Positions 41,196 to 50,563 are shown, counted from the first letter of the stretch. The stretch: DNA of 64,000 nt from Solimonas sp040066175 (GCF_040066175.1 NZ_JBEAAM010000007.1:62001-126000), one strand, 5' to 3'. Notes: generated by a model from the sequence alone, not told the origin. Numbers and translations are program-made.

Positions 41196-42760
41196 GCTGT
41201 CGATTCGATCTGTTGCCACAGGCTGCGGACCACGTCCTCGCCCATCAGCGCACAATGGGCCCGCGCCTCGGGAATTTCAAGCGCCGCGCGGATCGCCGCG
41301 GCGTCGATCCGGCGCAGCACGGCGGCACCTTCTCGCTCCAGCGTCTCGGCGAGCCACTCGCCGACCGCCAGGGTGTAGGGACACCCGTAGGCGCTGAAGC
41401 GCGCCTGCAGCGGATCGAGCCGCAGCGACAAATCCAGCTGCGCGCGCGCGGCCGGTGTGCGTGCGCGGGCGTGCACGGCGCCAGCGATCGTGCCCACATG
41501 CGCGGGCCGGATGAAGCGCCGCCATACCGCCTGCGGATACGGACCGGACTCGTCGTCCGCATCCCGAACGGAAGCGCGCCCTCCCCGGTGCGTGCTCTCG
41601 GTCCCGGACGAGCCGCCGTGCGCGATACACCGGAGCGACTCGACCGCGCCGATCAGCTGCGCGGCAGCGGCGTCGATGTCGGCGCCGGTCGTGCCGCGCC
41701 CCAGCGAGAAGCGCAGCGAAGCGCCGGCCAGCTCGTCGTCGCGGCCCAGCGCGCGCAGCACGTACGAAGGCTCGCGCGTGGCTGCCGAACAGGCCGAGCC
41801 GCTGGACACGGCCAGGCCGGGCAGCCGCGCGCGCAGGCTCTCGCCTTCGACCCCTTCGAAGCTCAGATTGAGGATCTGCGGTACGGTCCGCGCCGGATCG
41901 CCATTGCGCAGGACGCCGGGCAATCCGCCGAGCTTTTGCCACAGGCGGTCGCGCAGGGCCGCGATACGCGCGGCGTCTTCGTCCAGACGCTCACGCGCCA
42001 GCGCCGCCGCCATGCCCATGCCGGCGATCTGGTGCGTCGCCAGCGTGCCCGCGCGCATGCCCTGCTCGTGGCCGCCGCCGTGCATCTGCGGCGCCAGCCG
42101 CGCGCGCGGGCGCTTGCGCACGAACAGCGCGCCGATACCCTTGGGGCCGTAGAACTTGTGCGCGGACAGCGACAGCAGGTCGATCGGCACGGCCGCCAGG
42201 TCGATCGGCAGCCGGCCGGCGGCCTGCACCGCATCGACGTGGAACAGGATGCCGCGCGCGCGCAGCTGCGGCGCCAGCTCGACCACCGGGTTGATCACGC
42301 CGGTTTCGTTGTTCACCCACATCAGCGAGACCAGCAGCGTCTCCGGCCGCAGCGCCGCGAGGACCTGCTCGACCGCGATGCCGCCGTCGCGGCCCGGGTC
42401 GAGCCAGGCGACGCGCACGCCCTGGCTTTCCAGATAGCGGCAGGTATCGAGCACCGACTTGTGCTCGATGCGGCTGCTGACGATGTGCGCACCGGACATG
42501 CCGCGGAATTCCAGCGCGCCCTTGATCGCCAGGTTGTTCGACTCGGTCGCGCCGGAGGTCCAGACGATTTCCTCCGCCTGCGCGCCGATCAGCTGCGCGA
42601 CCTGCGCGCGCGCCGCCTCGACCGCCGCACGCGCACGCCGGCCGGGCGCGTGATCGGAGGCCGGATTGCCGAAGCCGGACACGTCGTCGAGCCAGGGCAG
42701 CATCGCGGCGCGCACCGCCGGGTCGAGCGGCGTGGTCGCCGCATGGTCGAGATAGATCAT
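41192..42760 (-). CDS. fusion of IscS-type cysteine desulfurase with a degenerate IscU-like scaffold domain
   Basis: One uninterrupted frame of 522 residues. Residues 1-380 are an IscS-type desulfurase with PLP lysine K202 (LSAHKFYGPKG) and catalytic C324 in the long loop SSGSACSAATREPSYVL. After a linker (380-408), residues 409-520 match IscU: RFIRPAHVGTI, FSAYGC (C460, IscU C63) and ARAHCALMGEDVV (H502-C503, IscU H105-C106). The third ligand region, PACGD in IscU, reads PAARA (436-440), so C37 and D39 are lost. It overlaps its neighbours on both sides by four bases. A built-in sulfur relay or impaired scaffold is possible. Confidence 0.85.
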   Translation of the reverse strand: MIYLDHAATTPLDPAVRAAMLPWLDDVSGFGNPASDHAPGRRARAAVEAARAQVAQLIGAQAEEIVWTSGATESNNLAIKGALEFRGMSGAHIVSSRIEHKSVLDTCRYLESQGVRVAWLDPGRDGGIAVEQVLAALRPETLLVSLMWVNNETGVINPVVELAPQLRARGILFHVDAVQAAGRLPIDLAAVPIDLLSLSAHKFYGPKGIGALFVRKRPRARLAPQMHGGGHEQGMRAGTLATHQIAGMGMAAALARERLDEDAARIAALRDRLWQKLGGLPGVLRNGDPARTVPQILNLSFEGVEGESLRARLPGLAVSSGSACSAATREPSYVLRALGRDDELAGASLRFSLGRGTTGADIDAAAAQLIGAVESLRCIAHGGSSGTESTHRGGRASVRDADDESGPYPQAVWRRFIRPAHVGTIAGAVHARARTPAARAQLDLSLRLDPLQARFSAYGCPYTLAVGEWLAETLEREGAAVLRRIDAAAIRAALEIPEARAHCALMGEDVVRSLWQQIESTA

Positions 42761-43875
42761 CGGGCGAGTTCCGACAACGCCGCGACGAAGGCGTCGATCT
42801 CGGCGGCGCTGTTGTCGCGGCCCAGGCTGATGCGGATCGCGCCGCGCGCGACGCCGGGCGGATAACCCATCGCCAGCAGCACGTGGCTGGGCTCGCCCTT
42901 GCCGCTGGCGCAGGCCGAACCGCTGGACACCGCGAAACCCCTGCGGTCGAGCTGCATCAGCAGCGCCTCGCCGTCATAGCCTTCCACTGCGAACTGCACG
43001 GTGTTGGGCAGGCGCTCGACACCGGCACCGAAGATGCGCACGCGCGGCAGCGTCCCCAGTCCGGCTTCCAGGCGTTCGCGCAGATGTAGCGTGTGCTCGG
43101 CGCGCGCCGACAGTTCCTGTTGCGCCAGCTCCGCCGCGTGACCGAAGCCGACGATCGCCGCGACGTTCTCCGTACCACCGCGCAGTCCCTTTTCCTGCGG
43201 GCCGCCGTGATGCAGCGGCGAGAGCTCGACCGCGCTCCGGCGGATCAGCGCGCCGATGCCCTTGGGTCCGTAGAGCTTGTGGCTGGACAGGCTCATCAGG
43301 TCGGCGCCCAGTGCCGCGAAATCGACCGGGATCTTGCCGGCGGCCTGCACCGCATCGACGTGCAGCCAGGCGCCGACGGCGTGCGCCCGCTGCGCCGCGC
43401 GCGCGACGTCCTGGATCACGCCGGTCTCGTTGTTGGCGCGCATCAGCGCCGCCAGACGCAGGGGTCCGGCGCGCAGCTGCGCCTCGAAACGCGGCCAGTC
43501 CACCAGCCCACGCCCGTCCACGGCGATTTTCTCGACCGTCCAGCCGGAGTCCTTGAGCGCCTCGGCGGCTTCCATCACCGCCGGATGCTCGGTCGCGCCG
43601 TAGAGCACGCGCGTCGGCTGCTGGCCGGCGGCGACGCCCTTGATCGCGAGGTTGTTGGCCTCGGTGCCGCCGGAAGTCCAGACGATCTCGCCCGGCTGGC
43701 AGTTGACCAGCCGCGCGACCTGTTCGCGCGCGCGCTCCACCGCGTCGCGCGCCGCGCGGCCGAAGCGGTGCAGCGACGACGGATTGCCATAGGGCCCGGA
43801 CAGGTACGGCAGCATCGCGTCGAGCACGCGCGGATCGAGGCGCGTGGTGGCGTTGTGATCCAGGTAGACGGGCAT
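42757..43875 (-). CDS. cysteine desulfurase (NifS/IscS family)
   Basis: The 372-residue PLP enzyme has K200 (SLSSHKLYGPKG) and catalytic C322 in SSGSACASGKGEPSHVL. It removes sulfur from cysteine for Fe-S clusters or thiolation. The start (MPVYLDHNATT) was chosen by family; longer starts add unrelated residues. It is clearly a different paralogue from the fused desulfurase downstream, with which it overlaps by four bases. The upstream gene is cysE, which makes the O-acetylserine needed for cysteine, the substrate of both enzymes. Confidence 0.9.
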   Translation of the reverse strand: MPVYLDHNATTRLDPRVLDAMLPYLSGPYGNPSSLHRFGRAARDAVERAREQVARLVNCQPGEIVWTSGGTEANNLAIKGVAAGQQPTRVLYGATEHPAVMEAAEALKDSGWTVEKIAVDGRGLVDWPRFEAQLRAGPLRLAALMRANNETGVIQDVARAAQRAHAVGAWLHVDAVQAAGKIPVDFAALGADLMSLSSHKLYGPKGIGALIRRSAVELSPLHHGGPQEKGLRGGTENVAAIVGFGHAAELAQQELSARAEHTLHLRERLEAGLGTLPRVRIFGAGVERLPNTVQFAVEGYDGEALLMQLDRRGFAVSSGSACASGKGEPSHVLLAMGYPPGVARGAIRISLGRDNSAAEIDAFVAALSELAR

Positions 43876-43880
43876 CCGCC

Positions 43881-44630
43881 TCAGCCCTTCGCGGCCGGCT
43901 CCTGACCGTCCGAGCAGAATTCCGGCATCTCCAGCTTGCGCAGCGCCAGTTCCGGCATGCGGCTGTCCAGCTCGTGCACGATCTTGCACATGCGCGCCAG
44001 CTGTTCATCCTGCGCGCGGACGTGCTCGAGGAGCTTGGCGATCGCATTGGCCACCGGGTCGGACATGCCTTCGTCGGTGATGCCGTAGGCATGAAACTCC
44101 GTCTTGCGCTCAGCGTCGGCGCCGACGACGCGCGCCGGGATGCCGACCGCGGTCGCGCCTGCCGGCACCGCACGCACCACCACGGCATTGCTGCCGATGT
44201 TGGCGCCGTCGCCGACCATGAAAGGCCCCAGCACCTTGGCACCGGCACCGACGACGACGCCGCGCCCCAGCGTCGGATGACGCTTGGCGCCGCGCGTCAG
44301 CGAGGTGCCGCCGAGCGTCACGCCCTGGTAGATCGTGCAGTCGTCGCCGACCTCGGCGGTTTCGCCGATCACGACGCCCAGGCCGTGGTCGATGAACACG
44401 CGCCGCCCGATCTTCGCCCCCGGATGAATCTCGATGCCGGTGAGCCAGCGCGCCAGGTGCGAGTTGAACCGCGCCAGCCACTTCAGGCCGAGCGTCCACA
44501 GGAAATGCGAGACGCGGTGCCCCCAGATCGCATGCAGGCCCGGATAGCAGGTCAGCACCTCCCACGACGACTGTGCGGCGGGATCCCGCTCGCGGATCGA
44601 GCGGACGTCTTCACGGATGCGATCGAACAT
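43881..44630 (-). CDS. cysE: serine O-acetyltransferase
   Basis: A 249-residue hexapeptide-repeat acetyltransferase with the N-terminal helical SATase domain (IREDVRSIRERDPAAQSSWEVL; YPGLHAIWGHRVSHFLW) and left-handed beta-helix motifs (IEIHPGAKIGRRVFIDHGLGVVIGE; RHPTLGRGVVVGAGAKVLG). It makes O-acetylserine from serine and acetyl-CoA, the first step of cysteine synthesis. Its C-terminal tail is longer than in short CysE forms. Position between trmJ and two desulfurase genes links cysteine supply to Fe-S cluster assembly. Confidence 0.93.
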   Translation of the reverse strand: MFDRIREDVRSIRERDPAAQSSWEVLTCYPGLHAIWGHRVSHFLWTLGLKWLARFNSHLARWLTGIEIHPGAKIGRRVFIDHGLGVVIGETAEVGDDCTIYQGVTLGGTSLTRGAKRHPTLGRGVVVGAGAKVLGPFMVGDGANIGSNAVVVRAVPAGATAVGIPARVVGADAERKTEFHAYGITDEGMSDPVANAIAKLLEHVRAQDEQLARMCKIVHELDSRMPELALRKLEMPEFCSDGQEPAAKG

Positions 44631-44659
44631 GGCGTTATTCTAGACCGATTCAGTGCTGT

Positions 44660-45439
44660 TTAGCGTCCCTCGTCCTCGGGCGCGAGCGGGATGCGCCGGT
44701 TCTTCGGCCGCTCGAACGAGGTCAGGATGCCGCGCAGGATGTTGAGTTCGTTGCGATCCGGCGCGGAACGGTTGAAATAGGTGCGCAGGCGCCGCATCAG
44801 CACGCGCGGATTGGCCGGGTCGAGAAAGCCGGTCGAGAGCAGAATGCGTTCCAGGTGCTCGTAGAAGCGCTCCATGTCCTCGGCGGCCGGCGGCGCGAAC
44901 CAGGGGTGCTTTTTCTTGCTCGCGACCTCGACCTGTCCCGGAAACGCGGCGCGGCGCAGCTCATAGGCGACGATCTGCACGGCCTGCGACAGGTTCAGGG
45001 AGCTGAACTGCGGGTTGGCCGGAATCAGCGCGGTCGCGTGGCAGCGTTCGATCTCCTCGTTGAGCAGGCCGGTGCGCTCGCAGCCGAAGACGAAGGCGAC
45101 CGGCGCCTCCTGCGCCACCGCCAGCGCGCGCTCCGCGGCCTGCCAGGGCCGCAGCGGCTCGTCGCCCAGCGTGCGCACCCGCGCCGACAGCCCCACGACC
45201 CAGCCGCAGTCGGCAACCGCCTCGTCCAGGCTCGCCACGACGCGCGCCCGTTCGACCACGTCCAGCGCATGCGTCGCGGTCGCACGGGCCTGTGGATGCG
45301 GAAAGCGGTCGGGCTTGACCAGCACCAGCTCGGTCAGCCCCATCGTCAGCATCGCGCGCGCGCTGGCGCCGATGTTGCCGGGATGCTGGGTCGAAACCAG
45401 GACGATGCGGATGCGGGACAGCGGGTCGGGCAGACTCAT
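44660..45439 (-). CDS. trmJ: tRNA (cytidine/uridine-2'-O-)-methyltransferase TrmJ
   Basis: The 259-residue SPOUT methyltransferase has STQHPGNIGASARAM, FGCERTGLLNEEIERCHATALIPAN and SSLNLSQAVQIVAYELR, the knotted SAM site. It methylates position 32 of tRNAs. In E. coli trmJ lies next to iscR-iscSUA; here it is followed directly by cysE and the desulfurase genes without iscR. The start is close to the divergent suhB gene. Confidence 0.93.
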   Translation of the reverse strand: MSLPDPLSRIRIVLVSTQHPGNIGASARAMLTMGLTELVLVKPDRFPHPQARATATHALDVVERARVVASLDEAVADCGWVVGLSARVRTLGDEPLRPWQAAERALAVAQEAPVAFVFGCERTGLLNEEIERCHATALIPANPQFSSLNLSQAVQIVAYELRRAAFPGQVEVASKKKHPWFAPPAAEDMERFYEHLERILLSTGFLDPANPRVLMRRLRTYFNRSAPDRNELNILRGILTSFERPKNRRIPLAPEDEGR

Positions 45440-45494
45440 CGTGATATTCTAGTGCTCTCGCTTTCCCCGCTCCTTTTTCAGTTCCCGGCCCGTC

Positions 45495-46298
45495 ATGCAC
45501 CCGCTGGTCAACATCGCCGTGATGGCCGCGCGCGCGGCCGGCAATTTCATCATGCGCCACTACGACCGGGCCGATCAGCTCCAGGTCGAGCGCAAGAGCC
45601 GCAACGATTTCGTCAGCCAGGTCGATCGCGGCGCGGAGGCGGAGATCATCCGCGCGATCCGCAAGGCCTATCCCGACCACGCGATCCTGGCCGAAGAGTC
45701 CGGTTCCCATGACGGCGCGCGCGGCGCGTCGGACGTGACCTGGATCGTCGATCCCCTCGACGGCACGACCAACTTCCTGCACCGCATCCCGCATTTCGCG
45801 GTATCGATCGGCGTCCAGGTCAGGGACCGCCTCGAACACGGCGTGATCTACGCCCCGGCGACGCAGGATCTGTACTGCGCCAGCCGCGGCGAAGGCGCGT
45901 TGCTCAACAACCGCAAGCTCCGCGTCAGCGCCTGCAAGGAGCTGTCGCAGGCGCTGATCGGCACCGGAGTGCCGCTGCGCGAGGAATTTCTCGACCGTTA
46001 CCTGCCGATGCTGCGCAATGTCGCCGCGCACACGGCCGGCGTGCGCCGCGCCGGCGCGGCTTCGCTGGACCTTGCCTATGTCGCCGCCGGACGGCTCGAA
46101 GGTTTCTGGGAATTCAACCTCAAGCCCTGGGACATGGCGGCCGGCATCGTGCTGGTGCAGGAAGCTGGCGGCGTCGTGCGCGAACTGGACGGCGAGCCCG
46201 ATCCGCTGACCACCGGCAACGTCGTCGCCAGCACGATCCACCTGATCGACCCGGTGTCCGAACTGCTGCCGCGCCGGCCGCGTCCCGCGCAGGTCTGA
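45495..46298 (+). CDS. suhB: inositol-1-monophosphatase SuhB
   Basis: A 267-residue IMPase-family protein with metal-site motifs LAEESG, WIVDPLDGTTNFLHRIP and the late WDMAAGIVLVQEAGG. SuhB also takes part in rRNA antitermination in E. coli. It is divergent from trmJ, an arrangement also seen in E. coli. It is followed after three bases by rfbB, so they may be co-transcribed. Confidence 0.93.
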   Translation: MHPLVNIAVMAARAAGNFIMRHYDRADQLQVERKSRNDFVSQVDRGAEAEIIRAIRKAYPDHAILAEESGSHDGARGASDVTWIVDPLDGTTNFLHRIPHFAVSIGVQVRDRLEHGVIYAPATQDLYCASRGEGALLNNRKLRVSACKELSQALIGTGVPLREEFLDRYLPMLRNVAAHTAGVRRAGAASLDLAYVAAGRLEGFWEFNLKPWDMAAGIVLVQEAGGVVRELDGEPDPLTTGNVVASTIHLIDPVSELLPRRPRPAQV

Positions 46299-46301
46299 TT
46301 C

Positions 46302-47366
46302 ATGGCCCGCACGCTGCTCATCACCGGCGGCGCGGGCTTCATCGGCTCGGCGCTGATCCGTCACCTGCTGCGCAACAGCGAGGTGCAGATCGTCAACGTC
46401 GACAAGCTGACTTACGCGGCCAGCCTCGAAGCCCTGGAGGACGCGCCGCAGAATCCGCGCTACCGCTTCGAAAAGGCCGACATCTGCGACGCGGCGGCGA
46501 TGGCGCGCTTGTTCGAGACCTACCGGCCCGACGGCGTGATCCACCTCGCGGCGGAGTCGCACGTCGATCGCTCGATCGACGGACCGGCCGAGTTCATCCA
46601 GACCAATATCGTCGGCACCTTCCGCTTGCTGGAAGCCGCTCTGGCCCACTGGCAGCAACTGGACGTGCCGACGCGCAAGTCGTTCCGCTTCCACCACGTC
46701 TCGACCGACGAGGTGTACGGCACGCTCGGTGACACCGGCCTGTTCACCGAGACCACGCCCTATGCGCCGAACTCGCCGTACTCGGCGAGCAAGGCCGGCT
46801 CGGACCAGCTGGTGCGTGCCTGGCACCACACCTACGGGCTGCCGGTGGTCATCACCAACTGCTCCAACAACTACGGGCCGTACCAGTTCCCCGAGAAGCT
46901 GATCCCGCTGATGATCCTCAACGCGCTCGAGGGCAAGCCGCTGCCGGTGTACGGCACCGGCGCCAACGTGCGTGACTGGCTCTACGTCGAGGACCATGCG
47001 CGCGCCTTGCAGGTGGTGTTCGAGCGCGGCCGCGTCGGCGAGCAGTACAACATCGGCGGGCACAACGAGAAGCGCAACCTCGACCTGGTTGAACAGCTGT
47101 GCGCGCTGCTCGACGAACTGCGGCCGCGCGCGGACCGGTCTCCGCACCGCGGACTGATCACCTTCGTCGAGGACCGCAAGGGGCACGATCTGCGTTACGC
47201 GATCGACGCCGGCAAGATCGAGCGCGAACTCGGCTGGACGCCGGCCGAGACGTTCGAGTCCGGCATCCGCAAGACCGTGCAGTGGTATCTGGCCAATCAG
47301 GACTGGTGCCGCACCGTGCAGGCACGCGGCTACGCGCGCCAGCGCCTGGGGCTCGGGAGAAAGTAG
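46302..47366 (+). CDS. rfbB: dTDP-glucose 4,6-dehydratase
   Basis: The 354-residue SDR enzyme has the NAD-binding TGGAGFIGSAL at the N-terminus, the STDEVYG region and the YxxxK motif YSASK. It performs the second step of dTDP-L-rhamnose synthesis. It is the first gene of rfbBACD; its stop abuts rfbA. dTDP-rhamnose feeds O-antigen or other surface sugars. Confidence 0.96.
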   Translation: MARTLLITGGAGFIGSALIRHLLRNSEVQIVNVDKLTYAASLEALEDAPQNPRYRFEKADICDAAAMARLFETYRPDGVIHLAAESHVDRSIDGPAEFIQTNIVGTFRLLEAALAHWQQLDVPTRKSFRFHHVSTDEVYGTLGDTGLFTETTPYAPNSPYSASKAGSDQLVRAWHHTYGLPVVITNCSNNYGPYQFPEKLIPLMILNALEGKPLPVYGTGANVRDWLYVEDHARALQVVFERGRVGEQYNIGGHNEKRNLDLVEQLCALLDELRPRADRSPHRGLITFVEDRKGHDLRYAIDAGKIERELGWTPAETFESGIRKTVQWYLANQDWCRTVQARGYARQRLGLGRK

Positions 47367-48242
47367 ATGAAGGGGATCATCCTGGCGGGCGGCAGCGGCA
47401 CGCGCCTGTACCCGGTCACGCAGGCGGTGTCCAAGCAGCTGCTGCCGGTCTACGACAAGCCGATGATCTATTACCCGCTGACGACGCTGATGCTCGCCGG
47501 CATCCGCGAGATCCTGGTGATCTCGACGCCGCAGGACACGCCGCGCTTCGAGGCGCTGCTCGGCGACGGCCGCCAGTGGGGCCTTTCGCTGTCCTACGCG
47601 GTCCAGCCGAGTCCGGACGGCCTCGCGCAGGCCTTCCTGATCGGCGAACGCTTCATCGACGGCGACGCCTGCGCGCTGGTGCTCGGCGACAACCTGTTCT
47701 ACGGCCACGACCTCGCGCCCGCGCTCAGGCGCGCGGCCGCACGGCGTGCCGGCGCCACCGTGTTCGCCTACCCCGTCACCGACCCCGAACGCTACGGCGT
47801 GGTCGAGTTCGGGGGCGACGGCAAGGTCGTCTCCATCGAGGAAAAGCCGGCGCGACCGAAGTCGCGCTACGCCGTCACCGGCCTGTACTTCTACGACGCG
47901 GACGTCGTGAAACTGGCGCGCCAGATCCGGCCGTCACCGCGCGGCGAACTCGAAATCACCGACCTCAACCGGCTGTATCTCGAACGCGACGCGCTGCAGG
48001 TCGAACTGATGGGCCGCGGCATGGCCTGGCTCGACACCGGCACGCACGATTCGCTGCTCGACGCCGGCACCTTCATCCAGACGCTGGAGAAGCGCCAGGG
48101 CCTGAAGATCGCCTGCCCGGAGGAAGTCGCCTACCGCAGCGGCTTCATCGACGCCGCGCAGCTGCGCCGCCTGGCCGAACCGCTGCTCAAGAGCGGCTAC
48201 GGCGCCTACCTGCTGCGCATGCTCGAGGAGAAGATCTTCTGA
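47367..48242 (+). CDS. rfbA: glucose-1-phosphate thymidylyltransferase
   Basis: A 291-residue nucleotidyltransferase with LAGGSGTRLYPVTQAVSKQLLPVYDKP split over residues 6-32, LGDNLFYGHDL and WLDTGTHDSLLDA. It makes dTDP-glucose from dTTP and glucose-1-phosphate. The ATG follows the rfbB stop directly, with a GGGAGAAAG site inside rfbB; the stop overlaps the rfbC start by one base. Confidence 0.96.
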   Translation: MKGIILAGGSGTRLYPVTQAVSKQLLPVYDKPMIYYPLTTLMLAGIREILVISTPQDTPRFEALLGDGRQWGLSLSYAVQPSPDGLAQAFLIGERFIDGDACALVLGDNLFYGHDLAPALRRAAARRAGATVFAYPVTDPERYGVVEFGGDGKVVSIEEKPARPKSRYAVTGLYFYDADVVKLARQIRPSPRGELEITDLNRLYLERDALQVELMGRGMAWLDTGTHDSLLDAGTFIQTLEKRQGLKIACPEEVAYRSGFIDAAQLRRLAEPLLKSGYGAYLLRMLEEKIF

Positions 48243-48793
48243 TGAACGCGATCCCGACCGCGCTCGCCGGTGTCGTCATTCTCGAACCCAAAGTCTTCGG
48301 CGACGATCGCGGCTTCTTCTTCGAGGCCTTCCATGCGCGCCGTTTCGCGGAGCTGACCGGCTGCACCGATCCGATGGTGCAGGACAACCACTCGCGCTCG
48401 GCGCGCGGCGTGCTGCGCGGCCTGCACTACCAGCTGCCGCCGATGGCTCAGGGCAAGCTGGTGCGCGTCGTCAGCGGCGAGATCTACGACGTCGCCGTCG
48501 ATATCCGCCGCGGCTCGCAGACCTTCGGGCAGTGGGTCGGCGTGACCCTGTCCGCCGACAACAAGCGCCAGCTGTGGATCCCGCCCGGCTTCGCCCATGG
48601 TTTCTGCGTGACCTCGGACAACGCGGACGTGATCTACAAGGTCACCGCCTACTACTCGCCGGAACACGACCGCGGCATCCGCTGGAACGACCCCGCGATC
48701 GGCATTGCATGGCCGCTCGCCGGTGCGCAGCCGCTGCTGTCGGGCAAGGATGGCACTGCGCCGCTGCTCGGAGAGGCAGAGGTGTTTGCGTGA
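48242..48793 (+). CDS. rfbC: dTDP-4-dehydrorhamnose 3,5-epimerase
   Basis: The 183-residue cupin-type epimerase has FFFEAFHARRF, the catalytic histidine in GVLRGLHYQ, and WIPPGFAHGFCV with a late tyrosine in AYYSPEHDRGIRW. Third enzyme of dTDP-rhamnose synthesis. The ATG at 48242 shares one base with the rfbA stop (TGATG), a sign of coupled translation. Confidence 0.95.
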   Translation: MNAIPTALAGVVILEPKVFGDDRGFFFEAFHARRFAELTGCTDPMVQDNHSRSARGVLRGLHYQLPPMAQGKLVRVVSGEIYDVAVDIRRGSQTFGQWVGVTLSADNKRQLWIPPGFAHGFCVTSDNADVIYKVTAYYSPEHDRGIRWNDPAIGIAWPLAGAQPLLSGKDGTAPLLGEAEVFA

Positions 48794-48830
48794 GCTTGCC
48801 GTCCTCCGCAGAAAACGAGGGAGTCGTCAG

Positions 48831-49697
48831 ATGAGATCCGTCCTCGTCACCGGGTGCAAGGGCCAGCTGGGGATCGAACTCTCACGCAGCCCGCCCGCCG
48901 GCACCGAGACTCACGGCGTCGATCTGCCGGAACTCGACATCACCGACGCCACCGCGGTCATGCGCCACCTCGAATCCCTGCGCCCACAGGTGGTGATCAA
49001 CTGCGCCGCGTACACCGCGGTCGACCGCGCCGAGTCGGACGCCGATGCGGCGTTCCGGGTCAACCGCGACGGCGCGCGCAACCTCGCACTCGCGGCCACC
49101 CGGATCGGCGCACGCATCGTTCACATATCGACCGACTTCGTGTTCGATGGCTGCAAGTCCTCGCCATACCTGCCGGACGACGCACCGTCGCCGCTGGGCG
49201 TCTATGGTCAGAGCAAGCTGGAGGGCGAACGGGGCGTGCTCGACGCCGCAGCTTCCGCCCTCGTCGTGCGCACCGCGTGGCTGTATTCCGCGCACGGCAG
49301 CAACTTCGTCAAGACGATGCTGCGCCTGATGCAGGAGAAGCCGGAACTGCGCGTCGTCGCCGACCAGATCGGCACGCCGACCGCGGCGACCTCGCTGGCG
49401 CGCGCGCTGTGGGCGCTGCTGGAAGCGAACGCCCCCGCGGGGATCTATCACTTTTCCGATGCCGGCGCCGCGAGCTGGTACGACCTCGCCTGCGCCGTCC
49501 GCGAACTGGCGCTGCCGCATCTCGCTGCGACGCCGGCACCGATCGTGCCGATCCGCACGCAGGACTACCCGACGCCGGCGCGCCGGCCGGCGTACAGCGT
49601 GCTCGACAAGACCGCGACCTGGGCGCTGATCGGCAACGGCCGGCACTGGCGCGAACCGCTGGCGGAAGTCGTCAACGCGCTGCTGGCTGCACGTTGA
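48831..49697 (+). CDS. rfbD: dTDP-4-dehydrorhamnose reductase
   Basis: The 288-residue SDR reductase starts VLVTGCKGQLGIELSR and has STDFVFDG and YGQSKLEGE (YxxxK). It makes dTDP-L-rhamnose, the last step of the pathway. ATG 48831 follows GAGGGAG. Its 3' end overlaps the convergent class II amidotransferase gene by 26 bases. Confidence 0.95.
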   Translation: MRSVLVTGCKGQLGIELSRSPPAGTETHGVDLPELDITDATAVMRHLESLRPQVVINCAAYTAVDRAESDADAAFRVNRDGARNLALAATRIGARIVHISTDFVFDGCKSSPYLPDDAPSPLGVYGQSKLEGERGVLDAAASALVVRTAWLYSAHGSNFVKTMLRLMQEKPELRVVADQIGTPTAATSLARALWALLEANAPAGIYHFSDAGAASWYDLACAVRELALPHLAATPAPIVPIRTQDYPTPARRPAYSVLDKTATWALIGNGRHWREPLAEVVNALLAAR

Positions 49698-50499
49698 GCA
49701 CGCGTCCGCCGCGGATCGCCAACACCTCGCCTTCGGCCAGCGGCCGCCAGCCGGCTTCATCCGTCAGCGGCACACTGGCGACGAGCGCCACGTCCTGCGC
49801 GCCGCTGGCGGCGGCGCCGATCTCCAGCCCCGGCACTTCGACGCGGGCCATCTCGAGCGGACAGTGCCGTTCGAGCAGGTGCAGGCCCGGTGGTTCGATC
49901 CGCCCCGGTGCCTGCGTGCGCCGGTGTGCGTGCACGAACAGCAGGTCACCGTCGCAGTAAAGAAAATTCGCCGGCCCGAGAGGACGCAGCAGCGCGGCCA
50001 GCTCGACGACGACGGCCAGTCGGTCCGCCGCCGGGGGCATCCCCTCGCTCGCCAGCCACAAGGGGCGCAGACGCTGCAGCAGCAGGCAGAACGCCAGCTC
50101 CGAATCGGTCTCGCCGACCGGCAGTGGCCCGTCGCGGCGAAGCATCGGCTGCAGCGGCTCGATGCGCAGGGCGCCATTGTGCGCGAACAGGTGCATGCGC
50201 CCGCCCAGTTCGCGCTGGAACGGCTGCGTGTTGCGCAAGGCCCTGTCGCCGCGCGTCGCCAGGCGGATGTGCGCGATGACCCGGTCGCTGGAGAACGGCA
50301 CCTCGTGCAGCAGACGCGCGCAGGAACTCGCCACCGCAGGCCCGGCTTCGCGGATCACGCGCACGTCGCCATCGACGTAATAGCCGATACCCCAGCCGTC
50401 CGCGTGCGGAGCCGTGCCGCCGCCGTGCCGCGCAAACTCGGCGAACGAATAGCGCACCGTCGCCGGCAGCCGGCTCGACATCGCAAACAGTTCACACAT
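49672..50499 (-). CDS. class II glutamine amidotransferase (YafJ-like)
   Basis: A 275-residue protein with an N-terminal Ntn glutaminase domain. The nucleophile is C2 (MCELFAMSS), followed by HADGWGIGYY, AHIRLATRG and LFAHNGAL, which match YafJ-type amidotransferases. No synthase domain is attached, so the acceptor of the ammonia is unknown. It overlaps rfbD in convergent orientation and is divergent from the desaturase gene. Confidence 0.85.
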   Translation of the reverse strand: MCELFAMSSRLPATVRYSFAEFARHGGGTAPHADGWGIGYYVDGDVRVIREAGPAVASSCARLLHEVPFSSDRVIAHIRLATRGDRALRNTQPFQRELGGRMHLFAHNGALRIEPLQPMLRRDGPLPVGETDSELAFCLLLQRLRPLWLASEGMPPAADRLAVVVELAALLRPLGPANFLYCDGDLLFVHAHRRTQAPGRIEPPGLHLLERHCPLEMARVEVPGLEIGAAASGAQDVALVASVPLTDEAGWRPLAEGEVLAIRGGRVLNVQPAAR

Positions 50500-50563
50500 G
50501 GTGCCTCGTGCCGCTCCAGGTCCACCGGACGGTTCGATCGTGGCGGGCACCACCCGCGACGCA

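Noticed and set aside
44961..47708. A minus-strand open frame of about 915 codons across suhB and rfbB
   Set aside because: Runs antisense to two well-defined enzymes and enters trmJ in a wrong frame; no domain seen.
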